Assembly (NCBI GenBank): GCA_964617875.1
Contig: CAZUAI010000080.1
Location: 1 to 25,721, forward strand
Length of the DNA stretch: 25,721 nt
Source of the DNA: CAZMVY01 sp964617875
Lineage (GTDB): Bacteria > Planctomycetota > Phycisphaerae > UBA1845 > PWPN01
Reading direction: 5' to 3'
Part shown: positions 1 through 7,179 of the stretch, in pieces
Numbering within the stretch: position 1 is the stretch's first letter
How the letters are laid out: every line of letters starts with the position of its first letter
The notes under the pieces: model-generated
Told to the model about the DNA's origin: nothing
What the model saw: the letters and a program-made list of their open reading frames with translations, nothing else
Database searches by the model: none
Position numbers and translations under genes: made by a program

Positions 1-1534
1 CGGCCTTCGAAGCGTCGTTGTCCGTGCCCGTCCACGCGGCCACGCGGTAGCCCGTCTCGGGCGAGGCCGTCAGCGTCACGACGGTTCCCGCGCTGTAGGT
101 CCCCACGGTCGGCGAGACTGTCCCGTGGCCGCCGACCACGCTCGCCGCCAGTCCGTACTGCGCGCCGGGGACCGGTTCGAATTGAATGACAACGGCCCTG
201 TTCGTGTTCATCGTGACGGCATTGGTCGCCGCTTTCGAACTGTCGTTGTCCGTGCCCGTCCACGCGGCCACCTGGTAGCCGGCGTTCGGCACGGCGGTCA
301 GCGTCACAACCTGCCCGGCCAGGAACGTACCGCCGGACGGCGACACCACGCCGTTCCCGCCGAGCACCGTGATGAGGAGCGTGTAGCTGGTCACGGCCTG
401 CGACGGCTCAAACCGCACGGTGACCGTGGCGGCGGAGTTCATCGTCACGTAGTTGACGGCGGCCGTCGAGGCGTCGTTGTCCGTGCCCGTCCACGCGGCG
501 ACCCGGTAGCCGGCGTCGGGCGAGGCAACGAGCGTCACGCGGGTCCCCGCGGCAAAGTCCTGGCTTTGCGGCGACAGCGTTCCGTGACCGCCATCGACGG
601 CGGTGGTCAGCCGGTACGCCTGCGGCGGGATCGCCTCGAATTGCACAAACACGAACCGGTCGGCCGTCAGGGTCACGGTGTTCGTGTTGTCCCTGGAGGC
701 GTCGTTGTCGGTGTTCGTCCATCGGAGCACGCGGTAGCCCGGATCGGGCGTCGCGGTCAGCGGGACCTGCGTTCCGGCCGGATACGTGGAGCCGCTGGGC
801 GGTGACAGTGAGCCGTGCGAACCGGTGACGGCGGTGGTCAGCGTGTAGTAGACCGTCGGTATGGGCTCGAATCGCACGGCGACAGTCCGGTTGCCGTTCA
901 TCGTGACCGCGTTGGTGTTCTGCCTGGAGCCGTCGTTGTTGGTGCCGGTCCAGGCGGCGACGCGGTAGCCGTTGTCGGGGGCGGCAGTCAAAGTGACAAC
1001 CTGCCCCGCGGTGTATGTGCCGCCGGGCGGATCGAGAGCAAGGGTGCCGTTCCCGCCCTCCACGCCGGCCGCCAGTGTGAACTGCAGCGATGACGCCTCG
1101 ACCAGCAGGTTCGCGCCGCCGACCACCGCGGACGTGCCGTTGAACGACACCCGCCCGCTGAACGTCCGCGCGCCCGCTTCGCCGGTCGGGGGCGTGGCGT
1201 AGTAGCTCAGGGCCCGCGACTGGCCGTCCAGGAACAGCCACTTGACCATCTTGTTGACGTCATCCCAGGAACCGTTGTCGCTGATGTTGGATATCGTCCA
1301 TCCGGCCGGCGGTGCGTCTTCGACGGCCCAGGCGGCGACGCCGGCATCCGCCGTCACCTGGATTCGCACCAGGGCGGGCTGATTCGGCGTGTACCACGGA
1401 ACGGCGAAACTGCGGACGGCCGTGGACGCCGCAAAGGCCGGCACGGCGAAGGCCGGCAAGGCCGCCGCCACCCAGGCCCAAACCAGGCCCTTTCGCCGGC
1501 TGCTTGTTCGCGTCATGGGTTTGTCTCTGTTCAT
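1..1534 (-). CDS. Secreted InlB-type repeat protein, 3' end outside window
   Basis: The frame is open from 1534 to the left window edge (511 codons seen), so the C-terminus is missing. The ATG at 1534 overlaps the upstream gene's TGA as ATGA; a second in-frame ATG lies at 1516. Residues 1-35 look like a signal peptide (RRK, a hydrophobic core, then VPAFA before AST). A domain of about 110 residues follows, with AVEDAPPAGWT and NISDNGSWD, closely matching the N-terminus of the gene at 1531-3096. After it come four complete and one cut Listeria-Bacteroides-type repeats of 76-77 residues, each with VxGGxGT, GTYxAGxVVTLTAxPxxGYRVAAWTGTDND and VTMNxNRxVxVxFE elements. Such repeats are beta-rich modules of bacterial surface proteins; their ligand here is unknown. 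Thrombospondin-3 and C-terminal modules like those of its neighbours may lie beyond the edge. No catalytic domain is visible. Confidence 0.88.
   Translation of the reverse strand, partial: MNRDKPMTRTSSRRKGLVWAWVAAALPAFAVPAFAASTAVRSFAVPWYTPNQPALVRIQVTADAGVAAWAVEDAPPAGWTISNISDNGSWDDVNKMVKWLFLDGQSRALSYYATPPTGEAGARTFSGRVSFNGTSAVVGGANLLVEASSLQFTLAAGVEGGNGTLALDPPGGTYTAGQVVTLTAAPDNGYRVAAWTGTNNDGSRQNTNAVTMNGNRTVAVRFEPIPTVYYTLTTAVTGSHGSLSPPSGSTYPAGTQVPLTATPDPGYRVLRWTNTDNDASRDNTNTVTLTADRFVFVQFEAIPPQAYRLTTAVDGGHGTLSPQSQDFAAGTRVTLVASPDAGYRVAAWTGTDNDASTAAVNYVTMNSAATVTVRFEPSQAVTSYTLLITVLGGNGVVSPSGGTFLAGQVVTLTAVPNAGYQVAAWTGTDNDSSKAATNAVTMNTNRAVVIQFEPVPGAQYGLAASVVGGHGTVSPTVGTYSAGTVVTLTASPETGYRVAAWTGTDNDASKA
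15..938 (-). repeat. Five-copy tandem DNA repeat encoding InlB-type modules
   Basis: The block TCGTTG followed by a conserved stretch (plus-strand reading, encoding the GTDND turn) starts at 15, 243, 474, 702 and 933. The spacings are 228, 231, 228 and 231 bases, so unit length alternates between 76 and 77 codons. The first three copies share TCCGTGCCCGTCCACGCGG; the fourth and fifth are more diverged. This is internal protein-coding duplication, not an intergenic repeat. Confidence 0.85.
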
Positions 1535-3096
1535 GGCCCGGCGGCTCCCTCCTGCCAGCACGCCGGCGGCGGCTGGCCCTCGACGAGGTGGTATTGCCCC
1601 CCTTTCCGCCACAGGTAGCCCGCCCGTGTGACGAACTCGATGGGGATCGTTGCGGGCCCCGCCGGCCAGGTCGTCCCGGTACGCCAGGCCGCGCCATAGG
1701 CCGTCACCTCGTCGATTTCGAGCGTCCACGAATGGTTCGTGTCGGCCGGCATGAAGCAGTCGTTGCCGGTCGGGCACACCTGACAGGCATCGCCGACGCC
1801 GTTGCCGTCTCCGTCCCGCTGGTCGGCATTGGCCACGGCCGGGCAGTTGTCGCAGGCGTCGATGACCCCGTCCTCGTCCGTGTCCGCTTCGCATTCGTCG
1901 GGGATGCCGTTGACGTCGCAATCGCGGCTTGTGCCGTGGGCGATGTCGGTGGCGTCGGTGATGCCGTTCTGGTTGCAGTCGGTCGTTACGAAGAAGGCAG
2001 TGACCGACATGTCCTGGCTGATCGTCAGCGCCGCCGGGTTGGCCGCGCCGGACAACGATCCGGCCCAATGGTCGAACACGTAGCCCGCCTTCGGGGCCGC
2101 CGTCAGCGTGACCGTCGCGCCGGCGCGGTATGCCGGCCGGTCCGGGTTGCGCATGACAGTCCCCGCGCCGGTCGGCAGGACCGTGACGCCGAGCGTGTAG
2201 CCGGCGACGAAGACGGCCGTGACGCTCCTGGCCGCGTCCATGGTGATCGCCCGGGGATTCTCCGTCCCGTCCAGATCGCCTTCCCAGTGGTCGAACACGT
2301 AGGTTCCCGCCGGCGTCGCGGTGAGCGTGACCGACGTGCCCTGCGCGTACTGCGCTGCGTCGGGTTGCCGCGCGACCGAGCCCGCGCCTGCCGGCGAGAC
2401 GGCTGTCTGCAGCGCGTATTGCGGCAGAGGAATCGCCTCGAACTCAACGCTGACGGTCCGGTTGCCCGTCATGGCGACGGAATTGGTGTTCTCGGTGGAG
2501 TCATCGTGATCGGTGCCGCTCCACACCCGGACGCGATAGCCGGCATCCGGGCTTGCCGTGAGCGTGACGACGGACCCGGCCGGATAGCTTCCGCTGCTCG
2601 GCGCAAGCGTCCCGTGGCCGCCGACCACACGGGTCGTCAGCGTGTAGACGGTCGAGGTGTTCCGCGAGAGCGTGCTTGCGCCGGTGAGGGCAAGCGGCTC
2701 GTCCGTCGCGGCGTTCGCGAGAACCGCCGTTCCCGCGAACGTCTTCACGCCGTCCTCGCCCACCGGCGGCCTGGCCCGGTACGTGAGGGTCGTCGCGCTG
2801 CGGTTGTAGAACACGCCCCATTTCACCTTGCCGGTGGCGGCGTCCCAGACGCCGTTGTGGCTGATGTTCGTAACGGTCCAGCCCGCCGGCGGCGCATCCT
2901 CGGCGGCCCAGACCTGCACGGCCGGATCGGGCGTGACCTGCACGGTCACCGTCACGGGCTCGAACGGGATGTAGTAACTGGTGCCGAAGCTGCGGACGGC
3001 GCTCGATGCGGCGAATGCCGGCCGCGTGCCGGCGAGCGCGGAAACCACGACGACCGCAACGAAGGCCCCGGCGGACACGCGGAGTCGATGCCTCAC
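1531..3096 (-). CDS. Secreted InlB-repeat / thrombospondin-3 repeat protein
   Basis: A 521-residue protein. The GTG start at 3096 overlaps the preceding gene's TGA as GTGA. The open frame continues upstream, but that extension lies inside the neighbouring gene and has no signal peptide, so GTG is preferred. Residues 1-29 are a signal peptide ending RPAFA. Next is the module with AAEDAPPAGWTVTNISHNG shared with the downstream gene, then three InlB-type repeats: one of the GTDHDDS form and two of the classic FDHWxGxLxGxxNP form. From about residue 373 come Ca-binding-type repeats (DCNQNGITDATDIAHG, DCDVNGIPDEC, DTDEDGVIDACDNCP, DGDGNGVGDAC). From about 450 there is a terminal domain with ADTN, EVTAYGAAWRTG, WPAGPATIPIE and RAGYLWRKGGQY. 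It is probably exported and calcium-stabilised, with a binding or structural role; no enzyme motif is seen. Confidence 0.87.
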   Translation of the reverse strand: MRHRLRVSAGAFVAVVVVSALAGTRPAFAASSAVRSFGTSYYIPFEPVTVTVQVTPDPAVQVWAAEDAPPAGWTVTNISHNGVWDAATGKVKWGVFYNRSATTLTYRARPPVGEDGVKTFAGTAVLANAATDEPLALTGASTLSRNTSTVYTLTTRVVGGHGTLAPSSGSYPAGSVVTLTASPDAGYRVRVWSGTDHDDSTENTNSVAMTGNRTVSVEFEAIPLPQYALQTAVSPAGAGSVARQPDAAQYAQGTSVTLTATPAGTYVFDHWEGDLDGTENPRAITMDAARSVTAVFVAGYTLGVTVLPTGAGTVMRNPDRPAYRAGATVTLTAAPKAGYVFDHWAGSLSGAANPAALTISQDMSVTAFFVTTDCNQNGITDATDIAHGTSRDCDVNGIPDECEADTDEDGVIDACDNCPAVANADQRDGDGNGVGDACQVCPTGNDCFMPADTNHSWTLEIDEVTAYGAAWRTGTTWPAGPATIPIEFVTRAGYLWRKGGQYHLVEGQPPPACWQEGAAGP

Positions 3097-5906
3097 AGTC
3101 CGGCCCTCCCCGCGTCCGGCGGCATCATCGGTTGCGACAGCAGCGCCTCCACGGTCTCGTCCAGCAGGTCCCTGATGAACGCCGCCGCCCACTGCCGGGC
3201 CTGCGCCAGGGGTTGCCAGCCTTCGGGAACGGCGTAGCCGTTCACGTACTGGTAGGCCTCGCCGGATCGCCACAGGAGGGTGGCCCGGTCGGCGTAACTG
3301 GGGGGGATCGTCGTCGGGGCCGTGGGCCAGGCGGTCCTGTTCAACCACGCGGCATTGTAGCGGACGACCTCGCGGATGGAGATGCTGTTCGATCCGTCCG
3401 TGTCGGCGGGAAACGCGCAGGGAGCCGTCGAGGCGGGATCGTTCGGGCAGCCGTCGCAGGCATCGCCCGCGGCGTCGCCGTCGGCATTGGCCTGGTCGGC
3501 GTTCGCGACGGTCGGGCAGTTGTCGCACTCGTCCGGCACGCCGTCGCCGTCCGGGTTCGGGTCGCACTCGTCCGGCACGCCGTTGCCGTTGCAGTCCCTG
3601 CTGCTGCCGTTGGCGATGTCCGTCGCGTCGGCGGTGCCGTTGCGGTTGCAGTCGATCAGCTCGAACTCGACCGTGACCGTCCTGTCGCGGTCCATGAGAA
3701 CCGTCACGGTGGGCGTCTTCCGGGTGTCGTCGTCCGTCCCTGTCCACGCCTTGACCTGGTAGTTGGCGTCCGGGAACGCCTCCACAATCGCCGTCTCGTT
3801 CTCGACGTAGGTCCGGTCCGTCGGCGAGACCGTGCCGTGCCCGCCGATCACGTGCGCCAGCAGCCGATGGTACCCCGCCGGCACAGGCTCGAACTCGATC
3901 TCGACGGTAACATCCGCGGTCATCGTGACCGTGTTGAGATGGCTCAGCGAGGCGTCGTCATCGGTGTTCTTCCACGACTTCACCTGGTAGCCGTCGTCCG
4001 GCGCCGCGATCAGGTGGACGACGGTGTCCTTCGCATAGGTGCCGCCGCTCGGCGTCACGGTGCCGTGACCGCCGATCACATCCACCGTCAGGGTATAGCT
4101 CGCCGATTCGAACTCGACGGAGACGAACTTGTGGCCGTTCATCGTGATGGAATTCGTCTCGGTCGTTCGTGAATCGTCGTCCGTCCCGTGCCACGCCTTG
4201 ACCCGGTAGCCGGCCTCGGGCCTGGCCAGCAGCTCGACCTGCGTCGGCGGGGTGGTGGCTGCATACGTGCCGTCGGTCGGTTGGACCGTGCCGTGGCCGC
4301 CGACCACGTCCGCCGTCAGCTGGTAGAAGCCCTCCGGCACCGCCTCGAACGACACCGTGACGGTCTTGTCCGAATTCATGGTGACCCGGTTCAGGTGGCT
4401 GGTGGAGCTGTCGCTGTCGGTGCCGGTCCATGTCTTGACGCGGTAGCCGACGTCGGGCCGGGCGTTCAGTTCGACGACGGTGCCCGAGTCGTATGTTCCG
4501 CTCGTGGGTGAGATCGTGCCGTACCCGCCGTCGACGCTGGCCGTGAGCTGGTATTTCCGCAACGCGGCCGGCTCAAACGTGACGCGGACGCTCTTGTTCG
4601 ACCGCATGGTGACCGTGTTCGTGCCGGCCTTCGACGCATCGTTGTCCGTGCCCGTCCACGAGGCGACGCGGTAGCCGTCCGCGGGGGTCGCGGTGAGCCT
4701 CACGACGGTCCCGCAGGGATAGGGTCCGGTCGGCGGATCCGTCGCGACCTCGCCGTAACCGTTCGTCGAGAGGGTAAGTGAGTATTGCGGCAGGGGGGCG
4801 TCGCGGATGACGAACGTGGCCGTCTTCTGAACCGTCCGGGTGCCCACCGTGCCCTTGAAGGTCAACGGATAGGCTTGCCCCTGCGTGAGTGTCGGCGGGA
4901 TCCAGATTGTTGCGACCGAGAGCCACCCCGGCGGCCCCGCCGTCGGCGGGTTGAAGTAAAACAGCAGCCCCGCCGGCACCGGCGGATCCACTCCGAATCC
5001 GACATAGCCGTTGAAGTTGCCCTCCGGCACGGCGATCATGCGGTATTCGATCTCACCGCACAGAAAGGCGTCCTGGCTCTCCGGTATCACGGTCAACGAA
5101 AAACTGCCCGACGTGGGGGTCGTGTTGAGTGCGTCCAGCCGGATATTGTCCAGGTACACATCGCTGTCGGCGTCCGGATCGCTCGTGTAGAAGGAAAGCG
5201 AGTAGATGGCACCGCTGTAATCGGCCCAGTCCGCGTCATGCAGGACGATCGTCCCGTTCACGTACACGTCGTAACGGCCGCCGCCCGCCGTTCCGTTCAG
5301 GCTGTTCCACGTGGTATAGTTGGCCGCCGCCGCACCGGCGTTCACGACGATGTCGATGGATACCGTGGCGCCCTTGGCATATTCGGCACCGACCGGGCCC
5401 ACATCCGCAGTTCCGTTGCCCTGTTTGGCCACGACGTTCCCGCCGCCGATCTCCAGCCGGGCAAAGGAGGTTTCTGCAAGCGGGCCGCCCAGCGCAACCG
5501 TGAAGGGCGTCGTCGCCGCCGCGGTCTCGAAGAACTGGAACGACAGGTGAACGACGGTCTGCGGCGTGATGCCCGACCACTTCTTCAGCGAGACCGGAGC
5601 TTCGGCCGATTTGTCAACGAGGTGGACGGCCTGGCCGGTCCCGATGGGCGACGCGGCGGCACTCACAACGACATTCGTGCAGCCGGCTCCCCAGTTCACG
5701 AGTTGCCAGCTCGCGGGTCCGGGGATCGGCATCATCCCCGCAACGTCGTCCTCGAACGTCTCTTCGAACAGCACGAGCCCGCACGCACGCGGTGCCGGCA
5801 GCAACGCGAATACCACAAGGACCGCCCATGCCGCATACACCCCGCCGCCGATTCGGGAGAATACCACGCGCAGCCTCCATGCCTCGCGAAGGTAGGAATC
5901 CAACAT
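3093..5906 (-). CDS. Large secreted jelly-roll / InlB-repeat / thrombospondin-3 protein
   Basis: A 937-residue protein, first gene of the three-gene set. The ATG at 5906 (MLDSYLREAW) is chosen because it directly precedes a hydrophobic export segment (VYAAWAVLVVFALLPAPRACG, about residues 22-43). The frame stays open further upstream, but that part crosses the divergent regulator gene. Residues about 45-265 resemble a LamG/jelly-roll carbohydrate-binding fold, starting FEETFEDD and ending VYLDNIRLDAL. A short Ig-like stretch follows, then five InlB-type repeats (about 381-751). Next are thrombospondin-3-type repeats from about 752 (DCNRNGTADATDIANG, DCNGNGVPDECDPNPDGDG, ECDNCPTVANADQ). A terminal module has ADTDGSNSISIREVVRYNAA, TTIPPSYADRATLLWRSG and VPEGWQ, and the last ~35 residues could form an amphipathic helix. 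It is probably displayed or secreted; ligand and substrate are unknown. Confidence 0.87.
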   Translation of the reverse strand: MLDSYLREAWRLRVVFSRIGGGVYAAWAVLVVFALLPAPRACGLVLFEETFEDDVAGMMPIPGPASWQLVNWGAGCTNVVVSAAASPIGTGQAVHLVDKSAEAPVSLKKWSGITPQTVVHLSFQFFETAAATTPFTVALGGPLAETSFARLEIGGGNVVAKQGNGTADVGPVGAEYAKGATVSIDIVVNAGAAAANYTTWNSLNGTAGGGRYDVYVNGTIVLHDADWADYSGAIYSLSFYTSDPDADSDVYLDNIRLDALNTTPTSGSFSLTVIPESQDAFLCGEIEYRMIAVPEGNFNGYVGFGVDPPVPAGLLFYFNPPTAGPPGWLSVATIWIPPTLTQGQAYPLTFKGTVGTRTVQKTATFVIRDAPLPQYSLTLSTNGYGEVATDPPTGPYPCGTVVRLTATPADGYRVASWTGTDNDASKAGTNTVTMRSNKSVRVTFEPAALRKYQLTASVDGGYGTISPTSGTYDSGTVVELNARPDVGYRVKTWTGTDSDSSTSHLNRVTMNSDKTVTVSFEAVPEGFYQLTADVVGGHGTVQPTDGTYAATTPPTQVELLARPEAGYRVKAWHGTDDDSRTTETNSITMNGHKFVSVEFESASYTLTVDVIGGHGTVTPSGGTYAKDTVVHLIAAPDDGYQVKSWKNTDDDASLSHLNTVTMTADVTVEIEFEPVPAGYHRLLAHVIGGHGTVSPTDRTYVENETAIVEAFPDANYQVKAWTGTDDDTRKTPTVTVLMDRDRTVTVEFELIDCNRNGTADATDIANGSSRDCNGNGVPDECDPNPDGDGVPDECDNCPTVANADQANADGDAAGDACDGCPNDPASTAPCAFPADTDGSNSISIREVVRYNAAWLNRTAWPTAPTTIPPSYADRATLLWRSGEAYQYVNGYAVPEGWQPLAQARQWAAAFIRDLLDETVEALLSQPMMPPDAGRAGL
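3523..3583 (-). repeat. 39-bp tandem duplication encoding Ca-binding-type repeats
   Basis: TCGCACTCGTCCGGCACGCC (plus-strand reading) occurs at 3523 and again at 3562, a 39-base or 13-codon period. It encodes two successive VPDEC segments of the thrombospondin-3-type region. The duplication is in frame and so extends the calcium-binding-type array without breaking it. Confidence 0.75.
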
Positions 5907-5991
5907 GTTGTATCGGTAAGCGTCAAACAAAGCCTTGAGGGGCCCTGTCCGCCGACAGCACGGGCTGACGAAGATCATCGCGTGCCTATTA

Positions 5992-6029
5992 CACGTCTGT
6001 TGACAGCGTGCCGGGCTGCCGGTTGACGG
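5992..6029. promoter_or_regulatory. Candidate operator in divergent promoter gap
   Basis: The 154-base gap between the repeat-protein operon and the regulator holds an imperfect palindrome at 5992-6010: CACG-T-CTGT-TG-ACAG-CGTG, with one unpaired base on the left. The half-site GTTGAC(A/G)G occurs at 5999-6006 and again at 6022-6029. GntR/LacI-type regulators commonly bind palindromes next to their own genes, so this is a plausible self/operon operator. The assignment is inference. Confidence 0.35.
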
Positions 6030-6051
6030 AGGGCAAACAATCGAACAGAAT
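6023..6051 (+). promoter_or_regulatory. Possible promoter of the GntR/LacI regulator
   Basis: TTGACG (6023-6028), a 17-base spacer and CAGAAT (6046-6051) match a housekeeping promoter at 5/6 and 4/6 positions. Transcription would begin within a few bases of the GTG at 6061, giving a nearly leaderless message; no Shine-Dalgarno sequence is seen there. Confidence 0.3.
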
Positions 6052-6060
6052 ACAGCTATC

Positions 6061-7164
6061 GTGGCACCGAAGCTCCCACAAGTCGATCCCAACAGCTCGG
6101 TGCCCCGGTACATCCAGGTTAAATCAATTCTGATTGATGCCATCCGAAAGGGCGTGTACCCACGCGGATCGAAACTGCCCAGTACGGGCGAGATCAGCCA
6201 CGAGATCGCCGTCAGCTTGATCACGGCACACAAGGCCATCCAGTGCCTCGTGTCGGAGGGATGGCTGGACCGGATTCGCGGCCGGGGCACGTTCGTACGG
6301 GACGACTTCGAGGCCAGTGTTGCCGCCAAGGCTTGCCACCGTGTCGGGCTACTGCTGGATCCGGGCGTTCAGCTTGAGGACTACTACCATGCGACGCTGT
6401 TCCAAGGCCTTCGGGATGCCTCTGCAACGCATGAGCCGGGGGCTGAACTGTTCATTCAGCGGCAAAACACCCCGGCTGCCATACCGAACCTGGCCGCGGA
6501 CGGGTTTATCTGCTTCCACCCGCTGCGGGAGACGTACGAACTCTTGGAGGTCGTGGCGCAGAACACCCCGATCGTGGTTCTGGGCGGGTCTGTAAGGGAC
6601 ACCAAGCTGCCCTGTGTTGATGCGGACAACGAAGGGGGGATTCGGCAGGCGGTTGCCCACTTGGCGGAGCAGGGCCATCAGGACATCGCGATCGTGAACG
6701 GCCGGCTGTCGGCTACAAACAGCCTGCATCGCTTCAACGGCTATTTGGCGGAAATGCGGAGTCGGGAACTCCCAATACGGGACGAATACGTACTGACCTC
6801 GGACAAGGCCGAGATGTCCCCGACGGTGCGGAATTCGCTGGTTGCGCTCTTGCGCAGTTCGCTGCGGCCGACGGCGGTCATCGCCGCGGGCTACCTGCTC
6901 GCCCTGGAGGTCATGGAAGTCGCTCGGTATCTCGGGCTTCGGATTCCGCGGGACCTCTCGCTCGTCGGGTTTGACGATCCGCGGTCGGCATCGCTCCTCA
7001 ACCCTCCGTTGACGACCGTGCGCCAACCGCTGGACCAGATGGCCCGCGCCGCGATGGAGTGCATGCTCGAACTGATCGACAAGAAGAATCCGGCACCGGG
7101 CATTCAGATGCTGCCGGCGAAGCTGGTCGTGCGGGAATCGACGGCACGCGTCCCGGCCAAGTGA
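6061..7164 (+). CDS. GntR/LacI-type transcriptional regulator
   Basis: A 367-residue DNA-binding protein starting at GTG. Residues about 13-80 form a GntR-type winged helix (PRYIQVKSILIDAIRKGVYP, then GSKLPSTGEIS, then EGWLDRIRGRGTFV). Residues about 95-355 are a LacI-type periplasmic-binding-protein sensor fold, with GLLLDP, DGFICFHP, PIVVLGG, VDADNEGG, GHQDIAIVNG, PTAVIAAGY, RIPRDLSLVGFDD and NPPLTTVRQP. This is the same chimeric layout as the arabinose regulator AraR, in which a sugar-like effector releases DNA. It is divergent from the repeat-protein operon and 15 bases upstream of the squalene-synthase-family gene, so either or both may be targets. The effector cannot be told from sequence. 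Confidence 0.9.
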   Translation: MAPKLPQVDPNSSVPRYIQVKSILIDAIRKGVYPRGSKLPSTGEISHEIAVSLITAHKAIQCLVSEGWLDRIRGRGTFVRDDFEASVAAKACHRVGLLLDPGVQLEDYYHATLFQGLRDASATHEPGAELFIQRQNTPAAIPNLAADGFICFHPLRETYELLEVVAQNTPIVVLGGSVRDTKLPCVDADNEGGIRQAVAHLAEQGHQDIAIVNGRLSATNSLHRFNGYLAEMRSRELPIRDEYVLTSDKAEMSPTVRNSLVALLRSSLRPTAVIAAGYLLALEVMEVARYLGLRIPRDLSLVGFDDPRSASLLNPPLTTVRQPLDQMARAAMECMLELIDKKNPAPGIQMLPAKLVVRESTARVPAK

Positions 7165-7179
7165 GGGATCGGAGATCTC

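Noticed and set aside
15..938. CRISPR-like regular spacing
   Set aside because: The ~230-base period is fully explained by in-frame protein repeats; there are no short repeats with unique spacers and no cas genes.
1312..3237. Long plus-strand open frame opposite the repeat-protein genes
   Set aside because: Arg/Gly/His-rich with no domain and no signal peptide. It is the antisense shadow of a GC-rich gene whose own frame gives clear InlB and thrombospondin-3 repeats.
5907..6329. N-terminal extension of the 3093-5906 gene
   Set aside because: It would overlap the regulator's coding sequence and puts about 140 residues before the signal segment. The ATG at 5906 is a better start.
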